Shown here in pieces: positions 30,231 through 41,116 of a DNA stretch of 64,000 nucleotides. The stretch spans positions 2,480,001 to 2,544,000 of the forward strand of contig JANHCV010000003.1 of NCBI GenBank assembly GCA_025594325.1. Direction: 5' to 3'. A program made the position numbers and the translations under genes. Source of the DNA: Blastocladiella emersonii ATCC 22665. Lineage: Eukaryota > Blastocladiomycota > Blastocladiomycetes > Blastocladiales > Blastocladiaceae. Positions within the stretch are counted from its first letter, which is position 1. Every line of letters starts with the position of its first letter. The notes beneath the pieces were generated by a model that was given only the letters and a program-made list of their open reading frames with translations, ran no database searches and was not told the DNA's origin.

Positions 30231-30373
30231 ATGTGATGACCGCGTGACTGGATCGGCCTCGCCATTTCGCGTTTTCGCTTCGCGCGTTTGTCCGCGTCAG
30301 CACTCTCTCGCCCAAGAAGACGACGACACATCATCAACCCCCGTCACCGGGCGCAGTGCAAACTTCATGCAAA

Positions 30374-32012
30374 ATGACTCTCGGGGCTATGCACGTCCCT
30401 GAGATCCTTGAACAGATTCTGGTTCGCGATTGCCCAGCACGGCGACCCGGGCGATGCCGACGGTCTCTTGCAGTATGCGCGCGTCTTGCCGCGCTCACTG
30501 GCCCCGCGCATACAACGGTCCCTGTTGGAGTACGCATCGCACCTCTCGATTGACGGGGCGACCGCACGTGGTAACGTCGTTGCCCTAAACATGTGGGCGT
30601 CGCTCGGCGTCCCGCTCAAGTGCTCCATGGACGCGCTCGCGATGGCTATTGATGCTCGGCTTCTCGGAACGCTCGAGTGGTGGCGCGAAACGGGTGCGCT
30701 CGACTTGACCGAGCTCGTCGAATGGCTTGATGACAACGACGTCGAACCGGACGCGCACGTTGCGCTTGGAGTTCGTTGCGATCTGGATAATTCCAACAAC
30801 AACGGCCAACTGCTTACTGTCGACGATGGCATCGATCTCGCCTGCGCGAACATTGCAACGGGCGTCGTGCAGACTCAAACCCTCTCAAGGGGGATCATCT
30901 CGATGGCCGGCGTCGAAGCGCTCAATGCGGCCATGGCGAGCCCCTTGCAGGCCCTCGAATTCCTCATGCTTGATGGTTCCACATTGGACCTCCCTCGACT
31001 TCTCGCCTTCCGGCTTCCTTCGTCGTTGCGTGAAGTCATCTTCGATTCGTGGTGGCTAGCCAGCTTGCCGCCCCCTGCAACTCGTCAACTTCACCCAATG
31101 CAGTGGCCTCGGGCGCTCGATTCGCTCTCTTTGGAGTCGGGAAACCTTAACGCCGCCGCCACGCTGCTATTCCACAGTCTCCCAACAACTCTTAGAACGA
31201 TCGAGCTACATTATTGCTGCTTTGACGACCACGCCACTTTTGCGCTTGTTCACAAGCTTCCCTCAACTCTGCAGGGCCTCGACATCCGCGGAAACGAACT
31301 GACTGCCGCAGGGTTTATATCAATTGTCCCCCTACTCCCACCCTCTCTCGAACACTTGCATATCGGGTGTATTTCCAACGAGACCGGACCTACTCTTTCC
31401 ACCGAAATCACTCCAGCAACACGTTTGACTTTGCAAGCTCGCTGCCCGCGTCTGGCTTCGCTTGGTCTCTCGGGTTGCCAGCTCACCAACGAGGTCCTCC
31501 AAGCTCTCGAAAACTTGTCGTATCAAGCTCTGACAAGCTTTGCGCTTCACTTCCGCGCATCGTCGGACGATTCAGTCGTCACGCTATGCCGCGTCCCAGC
31601 GGGTTCGTCGCTTGCCACGCTTGACCTTGGCGGGTGCCGATTTTCGCGTGCCGCCGTCCTTGCGCTTCTTCTACACTTTCCGCATTCTGTCGCCGAGCTC
31701 GACCTCAGTCTTTCTGATCTTGGATCCAATGGTGCTGCCATGCTGGCCTCGTGCATGCCGCCGCTCCTTGAGCGGTTAAGACTCATTTCCACTGGACTTG
31801 GCGACGCGGGGCTCGGCGTGCTCACACCTGCGCTTCCTCCCACCCTCAATCGGCTGAGTCTGGATTACAACTCCATCACGGACGCCGGCGCTCGAATCCT
31901 TGCAAGCAACATGCCCAGGGACCTCGCTGAGGTCTTCCTTGCCAGGAATGAGGTACGGAAGCCGGCCGAACCGCGCTTCAAGCGGCGGCGAGCTCTCCCC
32001 GTTTCCGCGTGA
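30374..32012 (+). pseudogene. LRR protein, copy 1 of a three-copy family; early frameshift
   Basis: The family start MTLGAMHVPEILEQILV (ATG 30374) loses frame near 30420 through a 2-nt deletion relative to copy 3. The remainder is open for about 525 residues: AIAQHGDPGDADGLLQYARV, SLDGATARGN-type helices, then leucine-rich repeats (LDIRGNELTAAGF, LASLGLSGCQLTNEVL, LATLDLGGCRFSRAAVL, LNRLSLDYNSITDAGARIL) of the RNase-inhibitor/CC type to NMPRDLAEVFLARNEV. LRR domains bind proteins. The N-terminal GAMHVPEILEQIL may be an F-box-like helix. If translation began internally, a slightly shorter protein could still be made. Confidence 0.7.
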
Positions 32013-32424
32013 GCATTCGCTAACCGCTACTGCCTCGCATTTCGAGGTTGTTTTGTTTGTTTCCGAAAGGAGGTGTATACAGTGTAGAAGAAGTTTTTCA
32101 CGCAGGCAACGCGCCGTGAGGCCTCGTTGCTTGGCTGCGACGGACGATCGCGACTGACGAGCAGGGCTTTTCAACGCTGAAGTCGGATCGTTCCGGCATG
32201 TCTTTTGCACTTCTCAGGGGCCAAGCAACTGGACCTGGTCCGTCTCGCATTCCATGAGAGATCGTTAACGGCCAACACTTGAGTTCAAAGCTGGAGTTGA
32301 TCGGAGAGGGCCACCAGCTGGCCGCCCGCTCAACCCCATAAGAGCAGCCATTAAACTCGATGCACCGCAGATGTTCACGAAAACTTTTGTACATTGACCG
32401 CTCGCTTCATTGTCGAGCTCGCGC
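32013..32424. other. Intergenic, convergent between LRR copy 1 and CHD gene
   Basis: No gene seen. Confidence 0.5.
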
Positions 32425-35400
32425 CTAATCCTCGCCGCTCCCGTCGTCCACTTCGACCACGATCGTGCGCTTCGGCCGCTGCTCGGCCACCGGCGGGTTC
32501 GCGTGAGCAGCCGCAGCTTGAGCAGCCGCAGCGGAAACAGCCGCAGCGTGAGCGACACGAGCAGCTTCGACGGTCGAGCGGCCGTAGTCGAGGATGCGGT
32601 GGAAGAACTTGACCTTGATCGGGTGCAGCTCGTGGACCGTCGGCGGGACGAGCTGCGACTGCACCCAGACGGGGTCACAGATCGCGGAACACTCGGTCGG
32701 GACGTGGTACGTGGGCTGCGACATGGGCTGGCCCTGGCACACCCAGCACGGCGTCTGGATCGCGAACGCGGCCGCGGTGCGCGCGCCGATCGAGGGGATG
32801 CGCGGCGGGCGAGCGGGAGGACCGACTGCAGCAGCTGCCGCGGCGGCGACGGCGGGATCGACGTGCGGCTGCGGCGCGTTGAGGAGCTCCATGGCCGTGA
32901 ACGACGCGCCGGGCGGAGCGGGAGCCGGCGACGACTGCCGGCTCGCTGGGTCGCCCTTGCGCATCTCGTCGACGTGGTTCACGAGCGGAATGAAGGCGCC
33001 GCCGAGGCGCAGCCCGCGGAGCCGGGCCTGCTCCTGCGACTGGACTTGTGCAGGCTCGGGCTGCGTGACGCGAGGCGGAGCGGCGGGTGCAGGTCGCGCA
33101 GTCGGCGTGGGCGGCAGCCGTTGCTGTTGCTGTTGCTGCTGCTGTTTCTGCTGCTGCTGTTGTTGAGCAGGACCCCAGGATGATGGCTGTGCGACGGCGG
33201 GAGCCGCGCCGTTCGCGTGCGAACCTGGCACGTCGGCGAGTCCGAGCGCAGATGCTGCCGTGCCAGGCGCGGCACCCGTCGTCAGCGCGCGCGCCATCGC
33301 CACACGGGGAGGCACTTGGACTGCGGGCGAGGGCTCGGGAACCGAGGGTGCGCGAGCCGGCTCGTATCCAAACGCGGGGACCACTGCAGCGGGGGCGGGC
33401 GCCGGTGCCGGACCAGCAGACGCGCGGGCTGCTGAGCTGGTCAGAAGCGAGGATCTGCGCGGGACCGAGGACGGCGCGGGCGGCGGGGAGACCGAGGGCG
33501 CGGGGGACCCGGTGCGCGAAATGACCTCGCGGATCGTCTGCGACTTGACGGAGCCCGGCTCGGACGGCACCGCGGCGAGTATCTGCTGCAGCGGACTATC
33601 GGCGCGCGCCAGCGGGACGTGCAGGGCATCGCGAAGCGAGACCGGCGGCGCAGACGGCGGCGGCGGCAGGATACGCTGGCCGGTGGTGGGCTCGGCGCGG
33701 AGCAGCGCCGCCATGCTGACGGCCGGCGACGGGGCGACGCTGACGGTCGCGCTCGTGTTGGACGAGTCCGTCGTCGACGCGCCAATGCCCGGCTTCGCGC
33801 CCGGCGGCAGCGGGAGCGGGACGAGCAGCGACGAGAGGCTCGGGCTCGTGCGCACCGACGGGTCGCCCGTCAACACGCCCGGGCTCGTGCGCGCCGACTG
33901 GTCGCGCGACCCGCGACGGCTGCTGCTCGGCGGCACGTACGTCTCGTCGGGGACGTAGTCCTGGTCCACGTCCATGGACGCGTCGAAGGTGGCGGGAGCT
34001 GCATCGCTGTCGTCGTCGCTCGCGCCGAGCCGCGGCTTCTTGGCGGACCGCCGCCGCTCCTCGGTCGAGCCGTTCATGTACGCGTCGCGGTAGTCGACCT
34101 GGCGGCGCTTGCGCGGGCCGAGCGTGAGGTCCTGGTCGCGCATCGCCGACGCGAGCTTGTTGAGGATGTCCTCCCATTCCTGCTCGCCCGACGGGTCCGC
34201 GCCGAGCTGCACCGAGTCGATGTCAACGAGCGCGTCGCCGTCGGGTCCCGCAGCAGCGTCACCAGGAGCGCCACTCGCCGACCGCGCGCTGCGCTTGATG
34301 CTGCGCTCGGTCTGCCACATCTTGGCGAACCCGAACCCGCCGCCGGCGGCACTGGCGCCCGTACCCGAGACCGCGTCGGACTCGGCCGCCGCGTCGCCGG
34401 CCTTGGGCTCGGCAACCGCCTGCGCGCGGTCGAGCAGCTTCTCGATCTCCTCGTCCGAGTACTGCCACTGCGAGCGGTCGTTGCCGTCGGCGTCGTCGCC
34501 CGCGAGGACCTCAGACGCGCCGTAGCGGAGCACGTCAAACAGCTCGCCGTCGGGCACCTCGTCGACCTTGCCCATAGACTGCACGACGACGTGGTCGAGC
34601 GCGAGCTTCTTGCGGCCGACCGCGACCATCTTCTCCTCGGCCGAGTGCGCCGTCATGAACTTGTACGCGAGCACGGGCCGCGTCTGGCCGATGCGGTGCG
34701 CGCGGGCAATGGCCTACACAGGATTGTGCGAGTCGTCAGCGAGCGTCGGCGGAACCGCGCAATCGCGAAAGCGTACCTGCAAATCCTGCGTCGGGTTCCA
34801 GTCAATGTCCATGATGATGACCGTGTCGGCGGACGTGAGGTTGATGCCGGTGCCGCCGGCGCGCGTGCTGAGCACGAACACGAACGAGTTCGGGTCCGTG
34901 TTGAACTCGTCAATGTACTTTTGGCGCATCCCGCGCGGCGTGCTGCCGTCAAGGCGGAAGTAGCGGAACGGCGCCATGACGGGTTTCGACGGCTCGGCGC
35001 CGTCGGTTGCGGTCGCGGTCGCTGGGGCGGGTGGAGCGAGCGTCTGCATGCCGTACAAAAAGTCCTCGAGGATGTCGAGCGTGGTCTGGAACTGGCAGAA
35101 GATGAGGACCTTGTGCCCGCCGGCGCGGAGCTTGGGGAGCATGCGCGCGAGCAGTGCGAGCTTGCCGCCCGACTCGACGAGCCGCTGGTGGACCTCGTAC
35201 GGCGACGACGCGGGCGGGAGACCGGCCTCGACTGTCGGCATGACGAACGGGTGACTGAGGATCTTGCGGCACTGGAGGAGGATGTTCTGCAGCGAGCCGA
35301 GCGACGCCTTGCCCTCGGACTTTTTCGTCCGCGCGCTCTCGCCGAGCGCGCGCAGCAGGTGGAAGTTGCTGCTGTAAATGTCCTTGATGAGCTGGCGCTG

Positions 35401-38308
35401 CAGCGGAGACATGCGCACGGGGACGAGGATCTCGGCCTTGGCGGGCAGGTCGAGCACCACGTCCGTCTTGATGCGGCGCAAAAAGTGCGGGCGGAGCAGC
35501 GCGTGCAGCTCCTTGATCTTCTCGGACGCCTCGCCCTCGTCGTCCTTATCCGCGTCGGTCGCGTCGGTCCCGTTGCCGTTGGTGTCCTTGGACGACGCGG
35601 TCGGGCCAATGGCGTACTGCGCGGCGAGCGCCTCGGGGTCGGCGAACTGGTCGGGGTCGAGGAAGTTCATAAGGTTGAAGAGCTCGCGCAGGTTGTTCTG
35701 GAGCGGGGTGCCGGTGAGGAGGATCTTGTGGTCGATCGAGAACCCGCACAGGTACTGGAACAGCTTGGACGCGTCGTTCTTGAGGCGGTGGCCCTCGTCG
35801 ACGACGAGGCAGTCAAAGTGGACGCGCTGCAGGTCGTCCATGCGCATGACGCTCTCGTAGCTGGCGAGCACGACGTGGCACCGGACCGACGGCGCGCGGC
35901 GGCTGCTCGCGCCGGCGCCGGGCCGCAGGATCAGGTTGTTGAGGATGAACTCGCGGTCGGCGGCCTGGCCCCAGCTGCTCACGACGTGCAGCTCGGGCGC
36001 CCACTTGTTGAACTCGCGCTCCCAGTTGTCGAGCGTCGAGTTGGGCACCACGACGAGGAACGGGAACCGCTGGTGGTGCACGTGTAGGTACTGCAGGAAC
36101 GTGACGATCTGGACCGTCTTGCCGAGCCCCATCTCGTCGGCGAGGATGCACGCCGACCGCGCGCACCAGTTGCCGATCAGCCAGTTGAGCCCGTCGACCT
36201 GGTGCGGCATGAGCTCGCCGCCGCGCAGCTCCGCGGGCTGCGCCGTGAGCCCGTGGAACGACTTGGGGTTGGGCCGGTCGTCATGGGCGCGCCCGGGCCG
36301 CGCGTTGCGGTTCGCGACCGAGTCGATCTCGAGCGACCGGTGATACGCCTCGATGGCGCGCTTGAGGTCGGCGTCGCCCTCGGTGTCGAGCTCGTTGGGG
36401 TTCTCGAGCGTCGCCTGCGACGGCAGCAGCCCGCGCCACTGGATCAGGTACTCGCCCGACTCGTTGATCTCGAGGATGCGGTCGACGCGCGTGTACTGCG
36501 GGTCGATGACGTCGGCGGCGCTGAGCGTCGGCGGGCCGGGTAGCGTCAGGCGGTCAGCCGCGCGCTGGCCCTCGGTCTCGGAGAGCACCTTGGCAGTCTC
36601 GAGCCGCTTGCGCGTGAACGCGGCGAGCCTGATGGAGGCGATCATGTTGAGCCACACCTCAGGGACCCAGTGCACGTCGCGGTAGCTGCGGTCGACGAAC
36701 TTGACGAGGTACTCGTAGCGCTGCGTCGGCGCTGACGCTGGTGCGGATCCAGGCTCCGACACGGCGGTACCGAGGTCCTGCTGCTGCTGCTGCTGCGGCG
36801 GCGGCGGCTGCGGCTGCCCCGGCGGAGCGGGTGCGTGGCGAACGGCGAGAATGAGGTCAATGTCGCCGTCCCAGACCTGGCACATTTCACAGCGTCCGTT
36901 CTCGGCGATTCCGGCGAGCGCCTCGACGACCGTCATGGTATCGTCGTCGCCGCCGGCGTCGGTTCCGGGAGACGTCGGCTTTGACGAAGCCACGCGCTTC
37001 GCGTACTCGGCCATGGCGCGACCGGCGGTACACTGCCAGTGCGAGGTGAGGCGGCAGCGGGTGCAGCGGAGGAGCCGCTCGGGCGGGATTGGGAACGGCG
37101 CGGTTGGGGCCGACGGCGGCGGCGGGTCGGTCGCGGGCCGGTCGCACGCGACGCACAATAGCGACGCGGACACGTCCTTGAGGCCGCGCGAGCACGCGGT
37201 GCAGATGATGCGGTCGGGCGAGTCCTTGAGCACGCACGACTTGCGCCGACTCGCGGGTATGCAGCGCTACACATGAGCGACGAGTAATGGTTAGTTTGCG
37301 TGAGGTGGGTGATCGAGGGAACTGCGAACGCACGTCGTGGCACAGCGCGGTGCACTTGATGCACGGGAGCAGCGGGTCGGTCGACGGCGGCGGCGTCGAC
37401 TCCTTGCCGACGGAACCGCCGCGACCGCGGCCGCGCTTGGCGCCGGGCGTCGGGCGCGGACCCTCGCCGCACTCGATGCAGACGGCGGCGTGCGGGTTCC
37501 CGGCAAAGTAGGCCGCGAGCCGCTCGACATCGTCGTCGGACGCGTCGTCGTCCTCGTCGCCGCTATCGGGCGCAATGTAGATGGTGTAGTTCTTGGGCTG
37601 CTCGTCCGCCGGCGGTTTTGAAGCCGCGCGGGCCTTGGCGGCGGGCTTCACGCTGGTAGCCGGAGCGGCAGCCGCGGCAGCGGCCGCGTTGCGCTTGGGT
37701 GCAGGAGCGGGCGCCGGCGCAGGAGCAGATACGGGTGCAGCTTGCGCAGGCGGCGCGCGAGACCGAGACGACGGGGCCACTTTCGGGGGCACCTTGGGCG
37801 ACGCGCTCTCCTTTCCGGCCGTCGTCGCGTTAAGCACGGCGTCGTAGTCGCGCGACATGGCGGGGCGGCGGTTGCGCTGCGGGCGCTCGACCTGGACCTG
37901 CGCGGCGAGCTTCGCGCGCTCGGCCTTGAGACGCGCCTCCTCAGCCTCGTCGAACGCGCGGCGCTCGTTGGGGCACGATGCGAGATGTTCCTCGGGCTCC
38001 CTACACACGCACGTGAGACATGAACACGGCGGTCCCGCGGAACGGCGCGAGACAATGATGGAAACCTACCACGTCTGGGTCTTGTCGGCCCACCGAATGC
38101 GGTAAAAGTACTTGCCCTTGCGGAACTTGCGGGCGAGGATCTTCTCGAGCTCGACCTCGGGCTCCTCCTCAATGTCGCTCGGGTTCTCGGCCACCGAGGC
38201 CGCGGGCGACGACTCGCGCGTCGCGGCGCCGTCATGCGCAGGCGCGGGGTCCACATCCATGGCGTCGGGCGCCGCGGCGGGCGGGTTGGCTGGGGGATCG
38301 CGAGCCAT
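32425..38308 (-). CDS. CHD/Mi-2 (Mit1)-type SNF2 chromatin remodeller with chromodomains
   Basis: Four exons: 38308-38070, 38000-37334, 37266-34777, 34713-32425; 1894 residues. Exon 1 ends in a chromodomain-like stretch (KGKYFYRIRWADKTQTW). Cys-rich segments follow (CIECGEG, CIKCTALCHD, CTACSRG, CVAC, CTRC, CEMCQVWD), typical of a PHD/zinc region. A second chromodomain pair is YEYLVKFVDRSYRDVHWVP and GEYLIQWRGLLPSQATLE. SNF2 motifs: ADEMGLGKTVQIV (I), VVDEGHRLKN (II, DEGH), LLTGTPLQNN (III), LSTRAGGTGINLTSADTV (V) and ARAHRIGQTRPV (VI, split by the last intron). A low-complexity tail with poly-Gln (33126-33170) ends the protein. Such ATPases slide nucleosomes, for example Mit1 in the fission-yeast SHREC repressor complex. 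The choice between CHD3/4 and Mit1 is open. Confidence 0.9.
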
Positions 38309-38616
38309 TGCGGGATGCCGGCGGCCGCGTCGAGAGTAGGCCACAGGCTCAGGAACGCGGTTTCGGCAAGTTAGACACGCGAATGACGCGCTTTAGGGAG
38401 ATAGCTTCATTGCATCAAGAGCGGAGCCGACGCGCGGCCGCGTCCAGCGGATGTGATATGAAGCGCGTCACATGCCGCGCGTGCCGATGCCATCACGCAC
38501 CTCTCCAGCTGCTCGGCGCGCCGATCAACAGGGGCCAGCCGCACCGGGCCAGCCGAGCCACCGACCCAACGACTCCCTTCTCCTCCACTGCGGCAATAGA
38601 TAAACGATACCATACC
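38309..38616. promoter_or_regulatory. Divergent promoter region between CHD and FLX1 genes
   Basis: 308 bp between start codons. No clear TATA box; ATAGATAAACGATACC lies just before the FLX1 start. Confidence 0.4.
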
Positions 38617-39844
38617 ATGTCATCAACGAAACCTCATGCATCTGCCGTGGGACCGGCGCGGAAACCGTCCTTTTTCCCGAGCGCGGCCACGGACCAGGCC
38701 GTCGCCGGCTTCCTCGGCGGCGCCGCCTCGACCGTGGCCCTGCACCCGCTCGATCTCGTCAAGACCCGGTTCCAAGGTGGGTTCCGTGACCGGGACTAGC
38801 TCTGGTGCTGGCAGCAGAAGCTGACGGTCCTCATCGTTCACAGCCGACACTTCCGCAACCCGCCCGCGGCTCTCGCTCCTCAACACGGCCCGCGCACTCG
38901 CCCGCATCACGCAGGCGCAGGGCGTGCGCGGCCTGTACCAGGGCCTGAGCCCCAACTTCGCCGGCGCGACGCTGTCGTGGGGGCTGTACTTTTGGTGGTA
39001 CACGCACATCAAGGACGCCATGCTGCACCGCCACATTCTTGCGCGCGAGGCGGCCCCTGCATCCGAAGACTCGGGCGCGCCCGTGCGGTTGCGCGCCGAC
39101 CAGCACCTGCTCGCAGCGGCCGGCGCGGGCGCGCTCACGTCGCTGTGCACCAACCCGATCTGGCTCGTCAAGACGCGCATGTGCCTGCAGTCGCCCGACG
39201 CGCCGCGGTACACGAGCATGTGGAACGCGCTGACGACGATTGCGCGGACCGAGGGCATCACGGGTCTGTACCGCGGCCTCGTCCCGGCGCTGTTTGGCGT
39301 GAGCCACGGCGCCATCCAGTTCATGGTGTACGAGGACCTCAAGGTCCGCGCCAACGAGTACCGCGATGCGCACGGCGGCGAGTCGTACCTCTTTGTACGC
39401 TTTCTCTCCACACCTTGTGCGAGCTAGACTCACCTCATGCTCGCTCCCGTCGACAGGGATACACGTCCGAACACATCATGCACGCCGTCGTGTCCAAGAC
39501 CGTGGCCGCGGTGACCACGTACCCATACCAGCTCGTCAAGACGCGGCTGCAGGCCGGCACGGGCGAGTTTTCGGGCGTGCTCGACGTGATTACCAAGACG
39601 TGGCGCCGCGAGGGCATCACCGGCTTCTACAAGGGCCTCGGCGCCAACGTGATCCGCGTCATGCCCGGAACGTGTATTACGTTCGTTGTCTACGGTACGC
39701 TCCTCGATTCTCGCTCGCCGAGCTCGCTGCCCTGGCACCGAGCTCGCATCTCTGTCGCCGATCGTGCACCGCCACTCACCTCACACCGTCGTCGTGCCTC
39801 ACGCAGAGTCCATGACCACCTTCTTCAAGAACCACGCGAGCTGA
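38617..39844 (+). CDS. FLX1: Mitochondrial FAD/folate carrier (SLC25A32/FLX1 type)
   Basis: Four exons: 38617-38776, 38844-39394, 39457-39694, 39807-39844; 328 residues. Three carrier repeats carry the signatures PLDLVKTRFQ, PIWLVKTRMC and YPYQLVKTRLQ. The Trp in PIW of repeat 2 and the YPYQ of repeat 3 are characteristic of the FLX1/SLC25A32 branch. The second halves read GLYQGLSPNFAGATLSWGLY, GLYRGLVPALFGVSHGAIQF and GFYKGLGANVIRVMPGTCIT. The protein sits in the mitochondrial inner membrane and imports FAD or folate. Whether it carries FAD or folate cannot be told from sequence. The short last exon encodes only 12 residues. Confidence 0.9.
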
Positions 39845-40782
39845 TCTCCGCTCGCACTGAATACAATACACGAATCTCGGTAGTCACCACTACGCCAGCG
39901 CCGTCAGCCGTGCCAGGGAGCGAGGACAGAGCGAAGCGAACGACGAGCTGCGCGACGACGCGAGCCGACTCGCGGCGATTCGGTGAAAGCGTCGTCGGGT
40001 GGGGTCGAGATTAGTTCCCGCGATCTCATTCCTCGATCCTGCGTCACCGTCCAGCGTCTCGCCGAGCGCGTGGGGCATGGCATGAGGTTGTATTGTGGTT
40101 CCCAAGTCAATATGAGGCCGGTTTGCCCGTCGCAAGCGCGCACTTCGCGGTCAGCCGAGCTGGCGTCGGCGGCGGCGACTGTGGCGAGACGCCGTGACCG
40201 CCTTCGCGACGCAGTGCGGAACCGGCGACGATGGTGGCCGCAACGGGAGCGGGAGCGAGTGCGGAACGAGCGGCGAAGATCGTGGAGGGGCAGCGCGGAC
40301 AAGGGCGGGCAGCCAGTTCCGCGTAGCCGCAGGACATCAGAGTCACGATCAGCGGGTGGCGGTGGCGGCGGCGATGGGCGGAACCGCCGAGAAGCGGAAG
40401 AAGCCGCGCTGGGCGCCGCCCACCTTCGCCACTGAACGCCAGCGGGCGTCTCCTGACCAATCGTGGCGGGATGCGGCGTCGCCACCGCCGCCGAGCAAAG
40501 CCGGCGCCACGCACCCTCTGGAATATGGGGCGCCGCCGAGCGGAAGCGCCCGCGCGTGTGCCAGAAGCGCGGCGGACCATCGCACCGACCAATCAACTGC
40601 CGCCGCCATGCGTCTGGACGGGCCCCTGACCTTGCTTCAAACCCGGCCCGCGGGACAGCGGCTCGGCCACCACAAGTGCCAATATGGGACTATCCACCTC
40701 TGAACCGCCGCGCGCGTGGGCGCCGCCCGCCGCAGACCCAGGTCACACACAAGTCAACAGTTGGCAACGCGCCACTGCTTGT

Positions 40783-40819
40783 ACGCCAGCTGGCGTAAAC
40801 TGGCGTAGCTGGCGCCAGC
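40783..40819. promoter_or_regulatory. Cluster of CTGGCG palindromes upstream of OPT gene
   Basis: Perfect palindrome ACGCCAGCTGGCGT (40783-40796), then CTGGCG again and a second perfect palindrome GCTGGCGCCAGC (40808-40819). Closely spaced palindromes suit a dimeric transcription factor; 298 bp before the ATG. Confidence 0.35.
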
Positions 40820-41004
40820 ATCTAGAATCACAAGATGTGATTGTGGCGCGCGTGACGCTGGTCGCCGCCCGTCGCCCATGCGAGGCCATGCGCGCACGAG
40901 TGCGGGATCGCGCGGCGCTGGTCGTCGTCCACGCTGGCTGCTTGCTTGCTCGGCCGCCGCCATGTGGCGCTGGCCCGCCGCGGCAGAGCAAGATTGAGGG
41001 GGAG

Positions 41005-41010
41005 TATAAG
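41005..41010 (+). promoter_or_regulatory. TATA-like box for OPT gene
   Basis: TATAAG in GGGGGAGTATAAGAAGCC, 107 nt upstream of the ATG at 41117; the region between is pyrimidine-rich. Confidence 0.55.
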
Positions 41011-41116
41011 AAGCCTCGGCTCCCCCGACCTCCCTCTCCTTTCTGATCTGCCAAGTTGCGTTGCCGCTGTCGCCCTCACCATCGATCGCTGCCTCGCACC
41101 TACACCCACCATCACC

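Larger units (their letters stand above)
29994..30373. other. Region between Pif1 relic and LRR gene
   Basis: Contains the paired hairpins at 30141-30184 and the conserved LRR-gene upstream block at 30216-30230. No further gene. Confidence 0.6.
39845..41116. other. Long intergenic region upstream of OPT gene
   Basis: No gene supported in 1.27 kb. It contains a cluster of CTGGCG palindromes at 40783-40819 and a TATA box at 41005-41010. Confidence 0.6.

Noticed and set aside
33619-36087. 822-residue plus-strand open frame
   Set aside because: Antisense to the SNF2 domain of the CHD gene. High GC makes long antisense frames common, and the sequence is low-complexity Arg/Ala/Val with no motif.
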